DNA from: Alphaproteobacteria bacterium
GTDB taxonomy: Bacteria; Pseudomonadota; Alphaproteobacteria; CACIAM-22H2
Length of the DNA stretch: 64,000 bases
Assembly: GCA_017308135.1 (NCBI GenBank)
Contig: JAFKFM010000007.1
Coordinates: 390,001-454,000, forward strand
Reading direction: 5' to 3'
The translations under genes and the position numbers were made by a program. The stretch's first letter is position 1; each line of letters starts with the position of its first letter. This document shows positions 16,668 through 28,637 of the stretch, piece after piece. The notes beneath the pieces were generated by a model that was given only the letters and a program-made list of their open reading frames with translations, was not told the DNA's origin and searched no databases.

Positions 16668-18437
16668 ATGTGCGGCATCGCCGGGATGATGACCAAGGAC
16701 GGCACGCGGCCGCCGCAAACGGCGATCGACGCGATGCTCGCTGCCATGGCGCATCGCGGGCCCGACGGCACGGGCACGCATATCGCGGGCGATACGGCGC
16801 TGGCGCATGGCCGCTTGTCGATCATTGACCTGGCGACCGGCGATCAACCGTTATTCGCGCCCGACGGCACGGCGCTGATCGGCAATGGCGAAATCTACAA
16901 CTATGTGGAACTGCGGCAGAAGCAGCCGGATTTTCCCTATCGCACGAAATCCGACTGCGAAAGCCCGCTTGCGCTGTATGTGCGCGACGGCGCCGATTTC
17001 GCCAATTCGTTGCGTGGTATGTACGCAATCGCGATCCACGATCCCGGCGCCAAACGTTTGGTGCTGGCGCGCGATCCCTTCGGCATCAAGCCGCTTTATT
17101 ATGCCGAAGATGCGCGGGGCTTCGCATTCGCATCCGAGCCGCAATGCCTGCGCGCCGCCGGGTTCGGCGGCGAACCGCCCGAGGCGAATGCGCGGCTCGA
17201 ACTCCTCGAACTTCAATTCACCACCGGCCGCGACACGATCTTCCCCGGCATCCAGCGTGTCGTTCCCGGCGAAACGCTGATCGTCCATGCGGGCAAAATC
17301 GTCGAGCGCCGCCGCCGCGACGCGTTGCCCGCCGGCGGGCCGATCGCGAAAAGCGAGCGCGACGCGGCCTACGAATTCGATCGCGTGTTCGAGGAAAGCG
17401 TGCGCCTCCATCAACGCTCCGACGTGCCCTACGGCATGTTCCTGTCGGGCGGGATCGATTCCTCCGCCGTCCTGGCGATGATGGCGCGCTTGAACGAACG
17501 CCCGGTCACGGCCTTCACCGCCTATTTCCCCGAAACGGGGGCGGCCGACGAGCGCGACGCGGCGCGCCGCGTGGCCAAAGCCGCGCACGCCGAGCTGATC
17601 GAAGTTCCGGTGACGCGCGACGATTTCCTCGCCGATCTGCCCGCGATCGCCGCCGCGATGGACGATCCCGCCGCCGATTACGCGATCGTGCCGACTTGGG
17701 GCTTAGCGCGCATGGCGCGCAAGCGCGGATTCAAGGTCGTGCTGTCGGGCGAAGGCGGCGACGAATTATTCGGCGGCTATGGCCGCTATCGCAGCGCCAT
17801 GCGGCCGTGGTGGATGGGCGGGCGCGCGATGCGCCGCAAGGGCAGTTTCGACGGGCTCGACGCGCTGGCGATCCCGGCGGCGACATGGCGTTCGGGCATC
17901 GCGGCGGCGGAATCGCTGGCGGCGGACAATGGGCGCACGCGCTTGCAGGTGGCGCAGGCGGTCGATGTCGCCGACTGGTTGCCCAACGATCTATTGGGCA
18001 AACTCGATCGCTGCTTGATGGCGCATGGCGTGGAAGGGCGCACGCCGTTCCTCGATCCCGCTGTCGCCGATTTCGCGTTCCGCCTGCCAGACGCGTTGAA
18101 AGTGCGCAAGCGCTGGGGAAAATTCCTGCTGCGCAAATGGCTGTCGACGGCATTGCCCGAGGCGAATGCGTTCGCACCCAAGCAAGGCTTCACCGTGCCG
18201 GTGCAGAGCTGGATTGCGGCGGACGCAAACCGGCTCGGACCTTTGGTCGCGGCCAATCCCGGCGTGGCCGAGATCGTCAAGCCCGGCGCGGTTTTGCGCT
18301 TGTTTTCGGCGGCTTCCGAGAAGCGCGCGGGCTTCGCCTGCTGGACCTTGTTGTTCTACGCGCTGTGGCACCGGCGGCATGTGCGATGCATGGCACCTTC
18401 GGGCGACGTGTTCCACGCGCTCGACACGGCGCGCTAG
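16668..18437 (+). CDS. asnB: Glutamine-dependent asparagine synthase-type amidotransferase
   Basis: A 589-residue two-domain protein. Cys2 of MCGIAGMM is the glutaminase nucleophile, and HRGPDGTG and NGEIYNYVEL are standard class II glutaminase motifs. The synthetase domain has the PP-loop SGGIDSS at residues 260-266 and GEGGDELFGGY. Length fits AsnB. It starts right after the last glycosyltransferase stop and is probably co-transcribed with it. In such loci AsnB-like enzymes often amidate a sugar acid on the surface polymer rather than make free asparagine; which applies here cannot be told from sequence. Confidence 0.88.
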   Translation: MCGIAGMMTKDGTRPPQTAIDAMLAAMAHRGPDGTGTHIAGDTALAHGRLSIIDLATGDQPLFAPDGTALIGNGEIYNYVELRQKQPDFPYRTKSDCESPLALYVRDGADFANSLRGMYAIAIHDPGAKRLVLARDPFGIKPLYYAEDARGFAFASEPQCLRAAGFGGEPPEANARLELLELQFTTGRDTIFPGIQRVVPGETLIVHAGKIVERRRRDALPAGGPIAKSERDAAYEFDRVFEESVRLHQRSDVPYGMFLSGGIDSSAVLAMMARLNERPVTAFTAYFPETGAADERDAARRVAKAAHAELIEVPVTRDDFLADLPAIAAAMDDPAADYAIVPTWGLARMARKRGFKVVLSGEGGDELFGGYGRYRSAMRPWWMGGRAMRRKGSFDGLDALAIPAATWRSGIAAAESLAADNGRTRLQVAQAVDVADWLPNDLLGKLDRCLMAHGVEGRTPFLDPAVADFAFRLPDALKVRKRWGKFLLRKWLSTALPEANAFAPKQGFTVPVQSWIAADANRLGPLVAANPGVAEIVKPGAVLRLFSAASEKRAGFACWTLLFYALWHRRHVRCMAPSGDVFHALDTAR

Positions 18438-18478
18438 AAGTGGTCTAAGCCCTCGCTTCGATTTAAGGGACGAAAAGT

Positions 18479-19309
18479 ATGCTGGATTTGGAGGGCGGCG
18501 CGTCGGCCGTCGTGTTGCTGTTGGCGGTGATCGCGGTTTCGGGTGCGGTCGCGGGTTTTCTGGCGGGGCTTTTGGGCGTGGGTGGCGGCATCGTCGTGGT
18601 GCCCGCACTGTTCTGGGTGCTGACGCATGCGGGCATCGACGCATCGATCCGCATGCAGGTCGCGGTCGCGACGTCGCTGGCGACCATCATTCCCACCTCG
18701 ATCATTTCGGCGCGCGCGCACCGCAAGCGCGGCTCGCTGGACGAAGCGCTGCTCAAGCGCTGGCTCGTGCCCGCGATCCTCGGCGCGATCCTGGGCTCGG
18801 CCTTCGCGTCGCTGGTCGATGGGCGCCTGCTCGCCGGGATTTTCGGCGGCGTGGCGGTCATCGTCGCGGTGCAGATGGTCGCGTTTCCGGGCGGCGTCGC
18901 GCTGCGCAAGGAACTGCCCGGCCCGATCGGCCAGCGCGTGATGGCGCTTATGATCGGCGGCTTGTCGTCGATCATGGGCATCGGCGGCGGCACGCTGGCC
19001 GTGCCCACGCTGTCGCTGTTCTCCTTCCCGATCCGCATGGCGGTGGGAACGGCGGCGGGGATAGGCTTGTTCATCGCGATCCCGGCCACGCTCGGCTTCA
19101 TCGCCGGCGGCTGGCATGTCGCCGATTTGCCGCCGTTCTCGATCGGCTATGTCAGCCTGCCGGCGGGCTTGGCGATCCTGGCCGCCCAATTGCCTTGCGT
19201 GGGCTACGGCGCCAAAGTCGCGCATGCGATCTCGCAGCCCGCCTTGCGCCGCGCTTTCGGCGTGGTGCTGGCGATCGTGGGCTTGCGGATGCTGTCGACG
19301 CTCTTCTAA
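18479..19309 (+). CDS. TauE/SafE family sulfite/organoanion exporter
   Basis: A 276-residue integral membrane protein with two homologous halves. The first repeat has GFLAGLLGVGGGIVVVPAL and the second has IMGIGGGTLAVPTLSLF, the paired glycine-rich loops of the TauE/SafE (DUF81) family. About eight transmembrane segments are expected. The family exports sulfite, sulfoacetate or related small anions. It has no obvious sulfur genes nearby, so the substrate is unknown. The gene starts 41 bp after asnB. Confidence 0.88.
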   Translation: MLDLEGGASAVVLLLAVIAVSGAVAGFLAGLLGVGGGIVVVPALFWVLTHAGIDASIRMQVAVATSLATIIPTSIISARAHRKRGSLDEALLKRWLVPAILGAILGSAFASLVDGRLLAGIFGGVAVIVAVQMVAFPGGVALRKELPGPIGQRVMALMIGGLSSIMGIGGGTLAVPTLSLFSFPIRMAVGTAAGIGLFIAIPATLGFIAGGWHVADLPPFSIGYVSLPAGLAILAAQLPCVGYGAKVAHAISQPALRRAFGVVLAIVGLRMLSTLF

Positions 19310-19335
19310 TGTCGATCTCCTGAAAGGGAGAAAAC

Positions 19336-20373
19336 GTGACCGACCGCATCGTCATCGCCCGGCCCGACGATTGGCATGTGCATCTGCGCGACGGCGCGAT
19401 GCTCGACGCCGTCGCCCCCTACACCGCGCGTCAATTCGCCCGCGCGATCGTGATGCCCAATTTGGTGCCGCCGGTCACGACCGCCGCCGCCGCTTCGGCC
19501 TATCGCGAGCGTATCCGGAAGGCGGCGGGCCCGGGCTTCGAGCCGCTGATGACGGTGTACCTCACCGACGGGATCGATCCCGACGAACTCGAGCGCGGCT
19601 ACGCCGAGGGCGTTTGGGTCGCGGCGAAGCTTTATCCCGCGCACGCGACGACCAATTCCGCGCATGGCGTGACCGATATCGCCAAGATCAAGGCAGGGCT
19701 GGCGCGCATGCAGAAGATCGGCATGAAGCTGCTGATCCATGGCGAGGTCACCGACAAGGCCGTCGATATTTTCGATCGCGAGAAAACCTTCATCGACCGG
19801 GTGATGGCGCCGCTGCGCCGTGATTTCCCCGGTTTGAAGATCGTGTTCGAGCACATTACGACAAAGGAAGCGGCCGAGTTCGTGCTGGCGCAGAAGGTCG
19901 ACACCGCCGCGACGATCACGCCGCATCATCTGATCATCGATCGCAATGCGATCTTCGAAGGCGGCGTGCGCCCGCATCTTTATTGCCTGCCGATCGCCAA
20001 GCGCGCGATCCATCGCGATGCGCTGCGCAAAGCCGCGACGTCCGGCGATGCGCGTTTCTTCCTGGGCACCGATACGGCCCCGCATACGGTCGAGACGAAG
20101 GAAGCGGCGTGCGGCTGTGCGGGTATCTTCAACGCGCCCGCGGCGCTCGAAGCCTATGTGCAGGTCTTCGACGAGGAAAAGGCGCTCGACAAGTTCGAAG
20201 CCTTCGCCAGTTTGAACGGCCCGGCCTTCTATGGCCTGCCGGTCAACAAGCAAAAGATCGCGTTGAGCCGTGCGGCGAACGCGATCCCCGATCGCGTCGC
20301 GGCGGCGGGGACGGGCGTCGTCGCCTTCCTGGGCGGCAAGACGATCCCGTGGCGCTTCGACGGCGTGGTCTGA
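19336..20373 (+). CDS. pyrC: Dihydroorotase (class II, PyrC type)
   Basis: A 345-residue zinc enzyme that closes carbamoyl aspartate to dihydroorotate in pyrimidine synthesis. Visible metal-site elements: [10 protein letters not shown] near the N-terminus, the carboxylated Lys in [18 protein letters not shown], His in ITPHHLI, and the late Asp in LGTDTAPH. Length and motifs match the E. coli PyrC type rather than the longer AllB-like type. GTG start with a GGGAG ribosome-binding site 8 bp upstream. Confidence 0.95.
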   Translation: MTDRIVIARPDDWHVHLRDGAMLDAVAPYTARQFARAIVMPNLVPPVTTAAAASAYRERIRKAAGPGFEPLMTVYLTDGIDPDELERGYAEGVWVAAKLYPAHATTNSAHGVTDIAKIKAGLARMQKIGMKLLIHGEVTDKAVDIFDREKTFIDRVMAPLRRDFPGLKIVFEHITTKEAAEFVLAQKVDTAATITPHHLIIDRNAIFEGGVRPHLYCLPIAKRAIHRDALRKAATSGDARFFLGTDTAPHTVETKEAACGCAGIFNAPAALEAYVQVFDEEKALDKFEAFASLNGPAFYGLPVNKQKIALSRAANAIPDRVAAAGTGVVAFLGGKTIPWRFDGVV

Positions 20374-20973
20374 TTACTCGACGCGGAAGCTGCGCTGGCG
20401 GACCATTTTGCCGAATTCCTCGGCGATCACGCCCGCCATCGCGGCATAGGCGGTCTGCTCCTCGGCCGGCGTGCCGTTCAGCGTGGCGCTCGCCTGCCAC
20501 AGGCGGCTGCCGCTCGCATCCTCGACGATCGCGGTCAGCATATAGCGCACGCTGGGCGTGCCGCCGTCCGAACGGCGCGGGCCCGTCGCCAGACTATCCT
20601 GCGTCGTCGAATAGAGATTGAGGCGCACGCGCGCTTCATCGCGGCTGCCTTCGATCACACCCAAGGTGCCGGTGGTCGGGCCCGGCCGGCCGCTTTGCGT
20701 GATCTCGGTCGTGAAGCTCAACGACAGCGAGGCGCTGCGCGGATCGACCTTGCGCCCGACGCGTTCCAGCGCGCGTTCGAAGGCTTGGGCGAGGCGACGG
20801 TTCTCGCGCGAATCGTCAAGCGGCGTGATCTTGATCGCGGCCGTCGCCGGCACCTCTCGATAGACGAAGGCGGTCAAACGGCCCGGGGCGGCGGGATCGA
20901 AGGCCGGTGCTTCCTGGGCGTGGGAGAACCACGGCGAAAGGGCCAGCAGGGCCGCGACGAAAATGGCACGCAT
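20374..20973 (-). CDS. Secreted hypothetical protein
   Basis: A 199-residue protein with a clear Sec signal peptide (MRAIFVAALLALSPWFSHAQ, cleavage after SHA). The mature part is mixed alpha/beta, with an LLRxLA-like helix (RRLAQAFERALERVG) and a repeat of Thr/Ser-rich strands ending in DASGSRLWQASATL. It resembles periplasmic proteins that measure total activity as a sum of strands, but I do not recognise the family. Ribosome-binding site GGGAG lies 8 bp upstream. It is the last gene of the minus-strand RND block. Confidence 0.65.
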   Translation of the reverse strand: MRAIFVAALLALSPWFSHAQEAPAFDPAAPGRLTAFVYREVPATAAIKITPLDDSRENRRLAQAFERALERVGRKVDPRSASLSLSFTTEITQSGRPGPTTGTLGVIEGSRDEARVRLNLYSTTQDSLATGPRRSDGGTPSVRYMLTAIVEDASGSRLWQASATLNGTPAEEQTAYAAMAGVIAEEFGKMVRQRSFRVE

Positions 20974-20991
20974 CGTGTGTCTCCCGGAAAA

Positions 20992-21342
20992 TCAGGCCCG
21001 CGTCTCGGCGGCATTGCGTCCGCGCGCGGGCTTGGCGCGCCCGGCGGCGGGCGCGCAGTAAAGTCCATAAAGCGTGCCGAGCACCGCTTCGACCTCGCCG
21101 CCCGACAGGCGGTAGCGGATCGATTGGGCGGTGCGCCGCGTTTCGACCAGCTTGTCGCGGCGCAAGCGCGCGAGGTGCTGCGACAACGCCGATTGCGACA
21201 GACCGACCAGCGCTTCGATTTCGCCCACGCTTTTTTCGCCCGACGCCAAATGGCACAGGATCATCAGGCGGCGTTCGTTCGCCATGGCTTTCAGCAGCGC
21301 CGAAGCGCGCCGGGCATTGGCTTGAAGGTCGGCGGTGTTCAT
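20992..21342 (-). CDS. ArsR-family transcriptional regulator
   Basis: A 116-residue winged-helix repressor. The core reads ALLKAMANERRLMILCHLA, then GLSQSALSQHLARLRRDKLV (recognition helix) and TRRTAQSIRYRLSGGEV (wing). The CxC-type metal site of ArsR/SmtB proteins is not present in the usual helix-3 position (ELxVG-like sequence is GEKSVGEIEALV), so it may sense a non-metal signal, as in SoxR-like or BigR-like members. It lies 9 bp after the FAD oxidoreductase. Confidence 0.88.
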   Translation of the reverse strand: MNTADLQANARRASALLKAMANERRLMILCHLASGEKSVGEIEALVGLSQSALSQHLARLRRDKLVETRRTAQSIRYRLSGGEVEAVLGTLYGLYCAPAAGRAKPARGRNAAETRA

Positions 21343-21351
21343 CGCGCCCCC

Positions 21352-22469
21352 TTATAGCCCAGCGAGGCGGGCGGGGGCGAGTTCGGCCGCGTCGACGCCG
21401 TGCGCGGCTAGATCGGCGGGCAAATCCAAGCCCAGGACCAGGGCGGCGCAAAGCCGGCCCAAAGCGGGGCTGGTCATGATGCCGTAGCCGCCGGGGGCGG
21501 CGAGCCACATGAAATTTTCCGCCGCCCGATCGCGGCCGACGACCGGCTTCTTGTCCGCGACGAAACAGCGCAAGCCCGCCCATTTGCGGCGGATGCGGCG
21601 GATTTCCAGCGTCGTCGCTTCCTCGATCCGCGCGGCGCATTCGGCGATGTCGAGTTCCTCGGGCTGCGCGTCGCAAGGCGGCGACGGCGTTTCGTCGGCG
21701 GGCGAGGCGAAGATCAAACCGGCATCGGGCTTGAAGTAGAACTTCTCCGCGATCTCGCACACGAAGGGCCAAGCGTGCGCGTCATGGGCGGTTTCGAACA
21801 CGAAGGCGGTGCGCCGCTTGGGCACCAAGCCGATGGGGCCAAGCCCGGCCAAGGCGGCGACTTCATCCGCCCATGCGCCGGCGGCGTTGACGATATTCGC
21901 GGCGGCGAAGACGCCGGCGGAGGTGTCGATCCGCCAGCCGCCGGTTTCGCGCGCAAGGCCGCGCACGCCGGCATCGCAAATCAGCGTGCCGCCCGCCGCC
22001 TTGAAGCCGCGTAGATAGCCTTGATGGATCGCGGCGACGTCCATGTCCTCGGCGTCGGCGTTGTACAGCACCCGCTTCGTCCAGTCGGGACGCAGCACCG
22101 GGCAAAGTTCCAGCGCCTTGGCGGCCGGAATCTCGGCGACCGTGCCGGGCAAGGCTTCCGCTTGGGCTTGATCGAAGGCGGCGGCACCGTCGGGTCCCGC
22201 CACGAACATCGTGCCGCGCGGGGTCAGCAACGGATGATCGGCGAAGCCTTGCGGGGGCTCGCGAAAAAACGGCCCCGACGCGATCGTCAGATGCCGGATG
22301 ATCGCGGAGCCATAGGCGGTTTCGTAGAGGGCGGCGGAGCGGCCCGTGGTGTGATACCCAGGCCGCGCCTCCATTTCCAACAGCAGGGTCTTCGCCCCCG
22401 CTTGCGCGAGCCGCCATGCGGCCGATGCGCCGAGGATTCCCGCCCCGGCGATCGCGACGTCGTAGCGCG

Positions 22470-22473
<4 letters not shown>
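21352..22473 (-). CDS. FAD-dependent oxidoreductase (DAO family)
   Basis: A 373-residue flavoprotein with a GTG start overlapping the RND gene stop by 4 bp. The N-terminal dinucleotide motif is GAGILGASAAWRLAQAGAKT, followed by the acidic LLLE. GRSAALYETAYG holds the FAD-linking Arg/Ser loop, and the C-terminal APGGYGIMTSPALGRL closes the FAD site. The DAO family includes D-amino-acid dehydrogenases, glycine oxidases and sarcosine-oxidase-like enzymes. The substrate is unknown. Confidence 0.88.
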
Positions 22474-25637
<3,164 letters not shown>

Positions 25638-25650
25638 CGGGGGAACAGCC

Positions 25651-26778
25651 TCAGGAGGTGGGAGCGGATTCGGCGCGGAACGGCTGCGCGCGGACGGGGA
25701 TATTATGGCGGATGCGCTGATGGCCGCGCACGACGAGCTGATCGCCTTGCTTCACGCCGTCGCGGATCTCGACTTCGCTTTGCATGCGCAAGCCCAGCTG
25801 CACCTCGCGGCGCAGCGCGCGGCCGTCGGCGACGACGTAGACGAATTGGCGCGTCCCTTCGGCGACCAGCGCGTCCTCCGGCACGACCACCGCGTTGTCG
25901 CGCGTCGCGACGGCCAGGGCGACGTTCAGGAACATGCCCGGCTTCAGCGCGCCGTCGGCGTTGTCGAAGGTGGCATTGAGGCGCACCGCGCGGGTCAGCG
26001 GATCGACGCGCGTGTCGATCGCCGTGACCTGGCCCAGGAATTCGCGGCCCGGATAGGCCGGCGTGGTGGTGCCGACCGCGAGGCCCTGGCGCAGCACGGC
26101 GAGATATTGCTCGGGGATCGAGAAATCGAGCTTGATCTTGCTGACGTCGTCGAGCGTCGTGACGACCGTGCCGGGCTGCAGCAGCGCGCCGACGCTGACC
26201 TGGCGCAAGCCCACGCGGCCGTCGAACGGCGCCGAAATGCGGAAATCGTCGAGCCGCGCGTCGGCCGCGCGCTGGCGGCTTTCGTTCTGGCGGATGCGCC
26301 CTTCGGCGGCGCGCAATTGGCTTTCCAGCTGATCGACGCGCGCTTCGGGCGCATTGCCGGTGGCGCGCAGCTGGCGCGCGCGGTCGAGCTGCTGGCGGAT
26401 TTCGTCGGCGACGGCGCGCGCTTGGGAAATCTCGGCGCGAACCGAGTCGAGATCGGCGGCGCGCTCGCGGCTTTCCAATTCCACCAGCGCTTCGCCCTTG
26501 CGGACCATCTGGCCTTCCTGGAACAGGATGCGGAACACGGTGCCCGATTGGCGCGCGGTCAGCGTGACCGATTCGTTGGCGCGGGCCGTGCCCACGGCTT
26601 CCGCCCGTTCGACGACCGTCATCAACTTGGGCGTCACGAACTCGACCAGCGGGGCGGGGGCCGCCTGGCGCTGGGCCGCTTCGCCGGTGCCGCTGGCATA
26701 CGACTTATAGGCGTACCAGCCGCCGGCGCCCGTGGCGCCAAGGATCGCGACGACGACCAACTGACTTACGACACGCAT
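25651..26778 (-). CDS. RND efflux membrane-fusion (periplasmic adaptor) protein
   Basis: A 375-residue adaptor. An N-terminal hydrophobic anchor (residues ~5-27) has no lipobox, so it probably stays as a signal anchor. Then follow the first lipoyl half (SGTVFRILFQEGQMVRKGEA), an alpha-hairpin coiled coil with LESQLRAAEGRIRQNES, the second lipoyl half (RISAPFDGRVGLRQVSVGAL) and beta-barrel and membrane-proximal domains. It links the permease to an outer-membrane channel. It is first of its block and reads away from the cNMP-EAL gene. Confidence 0.93.
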   Translation of the reverse strand: MRVVSQLVVVAILGATGAGGWYAYKSYASGTGEAAQRQAAPAPLVEFVTPKLMTVVERAEAVGTARANESVTLTARQSGTVFRILFQEGQMVRKGEALVELESRERAADLDSVRAEISQARAVADEIRQQLDRARQLRATGNAPEARVDQLESQLRAAEGRIRQNESRQRAADARLDDFRISAPFDGRVGLRQVSVGALLQPGTVVTTLDDVSKIKLDFSIPEQYLAVLRQGLAVGTTTPAYPGREFLGQVTAIDTRVDPLTRAVRLNATFDNADGALKPGMFLNVALAVATRDNAVVVPEDALVAEGTRQFVYVVADGRALRREVQLGLRMQSEVEIRDGVKQGDQLVVRGHQRIRHNIPVRAQPFRAESAPTS

Positions 26779-27165
26779 GCCCCAGCAACTCCACCCTGTT
26801 TTCCAACCGGATACGCCCCGGATACCGGGACGCGTAACACGATCGTATGACCGGACAATTTCCGCCCGCGTTCAATTCGACAGCAAAAACCCGGCCATTG
26901 CGGTCGTTTCCAGGATTGCAGGAACCGACCGTGCCGCCAAGCTCGCGAAGTTCAATCTAGACCGTGGGTTGGCGCTAGGAAAGTGCCCGGCTGTTACACT
27001 CCGTCACCGCCTTGAATCGTATCCCGTTGCCCCAATTCGAGCTTATGTATGCCCGCCGCGCGGGCGAAACCGCCGCCGGTAAGCGTTCGACGCGGGCGGT
27101 CCGGCCATGCGAAGGTCGGTTCGGGAGCGGTGCCGGTCCGGTGCCGCCAGGCGGGGATTCTCGCG
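26779..27165. other. Intergenic region between two divergent genes
   Basis: About 390 bp without a supported gene. It holds the promoters of the efflux block (minus) and the cNMP-EAL gene (plus). Visible small symmetries are CCCGG-ATA-CCGGG near 26820 and the ACGATCGT palindrome near 26843. A GTTACACT box near 26995 could be a -10 for the plus strand, but no good -35 goes with it. A ribosome-binding-site-like GGTGGAG precedes the adaptor start. Confidence 0.4.
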
Positions 27166-28338
27166 ATGGTCGATGCGTTGTACCGCCGCCGGGTGGCGGC
27201 GGGGACGCTGTTGTTCGACGAAGGCGACGCGGCCGACTGCGCCTATATCGTCGAACGCGGGCGGGTCGAAATCGCGGCGACGCGCGCCACGGGCAGCGTG
27301 GTGCTGACCCGTCTGGGGCCGGGCGAGATTTTCGGGGAAATGGCGCTGGTCGACGGGGCCCCCCGCTCGGCCAGTGCGCGCTGCCTGGACGATTGCGTGT
27401 TCGTGGTGGTCGGCCGCGACCAGATCCATCGCGAAATCGCGGGCGCCACGCCGCTGATGTCCATTCTGTTGCGCACGTTGATCCATCGCTTGCGCGTGGC
27501 CACGTCGCGCGTGCTGTCGCCGGCGCTGCCGATCGGCGCCGAGGAAACGGCGCGGATCGTCGCGCGCATCGAAGGCGAACACGAATTGCGCCATGCGCTG
27601 GAAAACGGCGAGGTCGTCGCTTTCCTTCAGCCGATCGTGGCGCTGGACGGGGCCACCCCGGCGGGCTTCGAAGCCTTGGCGCGCTGGGCCCATCCCACGC
27701 GCGGCTTGTTGCCGCCCGCGGCGTTGCTGGGGCCGGCGGCGGAAGCCGATCTGCTCGAAACGCTCGATTTCGCCGTGGCGGGCGCGGCCGCGCGCAAGGT
27801 CGCCGGCCTCAACCGCGATCTCGCGGCGGCGGGCCGCGCACCGGCTTTTCTGTCGGCGAATTTCTCGGCGCCGCATTTCGCCGATACGCAGCTCGCCGGG
27901 CGGCTTGCGCCGATGCTGGAGGAAGCCGGGCTCCACCCGATACATCTCAAAGTCGAAATCACCGAGACGACGCTGATCGTCAATCCGCATGCGGCGGAAG
28001 CCTTGGCGCGCGTCAAGGCGCTGGGTGCGAGCGTCAGCCTCGACGATTTCGGGACGGGGTATTCGGGACTGTCCTATCTGTCGCGCTTTCCGATCGACCA
28101 CATCAAGATCGACCAGAGCTTCACAAGCCGCTTGGTCGAGGATCGGCGCACCGCCGAGATCGTGCGTTCGGTCGTCGATCTCGCACGGCTGCTCGATATC
28201 AGCGCGGTCGCCGAGGGGATCGAAACGCTGACGCAAGCGCAGCTTTTGGCCGAGATGGGCGTGAGCTTCGGCCAAGGCTATTTGTTCGGGGCCCCGGTGC
28301 CGGCGGATGCGGCTTGCGCGGCTTTTCTAGCTGCGTAG
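27166..28338 (+). CDS. Cyclic-nucleotide-binding domain fused to an EAL phosphodiesterase
   Basis: A 390-residue protein. Residues ~5-110 form a cNMP-binding (Crp-type) domain: GTLLFDEGDAADCAYIVERG and the phosphate-binding cassette GEIFGEMALVDGAPRSASA. From ~150 to the end is a complete EAL domain: EALARW, the Asn of LSANFS, VEITET, DDFGTGYSGL, IKIDQ, AEGIET and GQGYLFG. All catalytic residues appear to be present. This would link cAMP/cGMP (or another effector) to cyclic-di-GMP hydrolysis (inference). ATG 27166 is preferred, with GGGGA upstream; an in-frame ATG at 27049 adds 39 residues of non-protein-like composition. Confidence 0.88.
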   Translation: MVDALYRRRVAAGTLLFDEGDAADCAYIVERGRVEIAATRATGSVVLTRLGPGEIFGEMALVDGAPRSASARCLDDCVFVVVGRDQIHREIAGATPLMSILLRTLIHRLRVATSRVLSPALPIGAEETARIVARIEGEHELRHALENGEVVAFLQPIVALDGATPAGFEALARWAHPTRGLLPPAALLGPAAEADLLETLDFAVAGAAARKVAGLNRDLAAAGRAPAFLSANFSAPHFADTQLAGRLAPMLEEAGLHPIHLKVEITETTLIVNPHAAEALARVKALGASVSLDDFGTGYSGLSYLSRFPIDHIKIDQSFTSRLVEDRRTAEIVRSVVDLARLLDISAVAEGIETLTQAQLLAEMGVSFGQGYLFGAPVPADAACAAFLAA

Positions 28339-28455
28339 CACGCCCAGCACGAACACGAATCCCAGCACGAAAATCGCCGCCGCGACGCGCGCATGCACCG
28401 ACGCCGCCGGCAGCAGCGCGCGAATTCGCAGGATCGGGTCGGTCTGGACTTTCAT
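28327..28455 (-). CDS. Putative 42-residue single-span membrane protein
   Basis: A short minus-strand ORF, ATG at 28455, stop TAG at 28327. A basic N-terminal part (LRIRALLPAASVHARV) precedes a strongly hydrophobic helix (AAAIFVLGFVFVLGVL) and ends in RS. It overlaps the end of the convergent cNMP-EAL gene by 12 bp, matching the tight packing of convergent genes here. There is no clear Shine-Dalgarno. Could be a chance ORF; hydrophobic pattern and position argue for a real small protein. Confidence 0.35.
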   Translation of the reverse strand: MKVQTDPILRIRALLPAASVHARVAAAIFVLGFVFVLGVLRS

Positions 28456-28587
28456 AGCATCGACGAAACTACACGTCGGACGCGAAACGCGCGCCGTGGG
28501 CGAAGGCCGCGCGACGCCGTGTCGCAGGGCGGCACGCCCGCGACCCAGACATGCGGCGCAGGGCGGCCGGCGAGCGTGAATGTCCGA

Positions 28588-28616
28588 TTGGCGGCGGCGC
28601 TTTGGCGCGTCACAAT
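28588..28616 (+). promoter_or_regulatory. Weak candidate promoter for the HDAC-like gene
   Basis: TTGGCG (28588-28593), a 17-bp spacer and CACAAT (28611-28616), about 20 bp before the start at 28638. Pattern match only. Confidence 0.3.
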
Positions 28617-28637
28617 GGACATGGGAGACGTCGCCTC

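Noticed and set aside
26777..27082. 101-codon ORF in the efflux/EAL intergenic region
   Set aside because: No homology-like features and overlaps both promoters; treated as non-coding.
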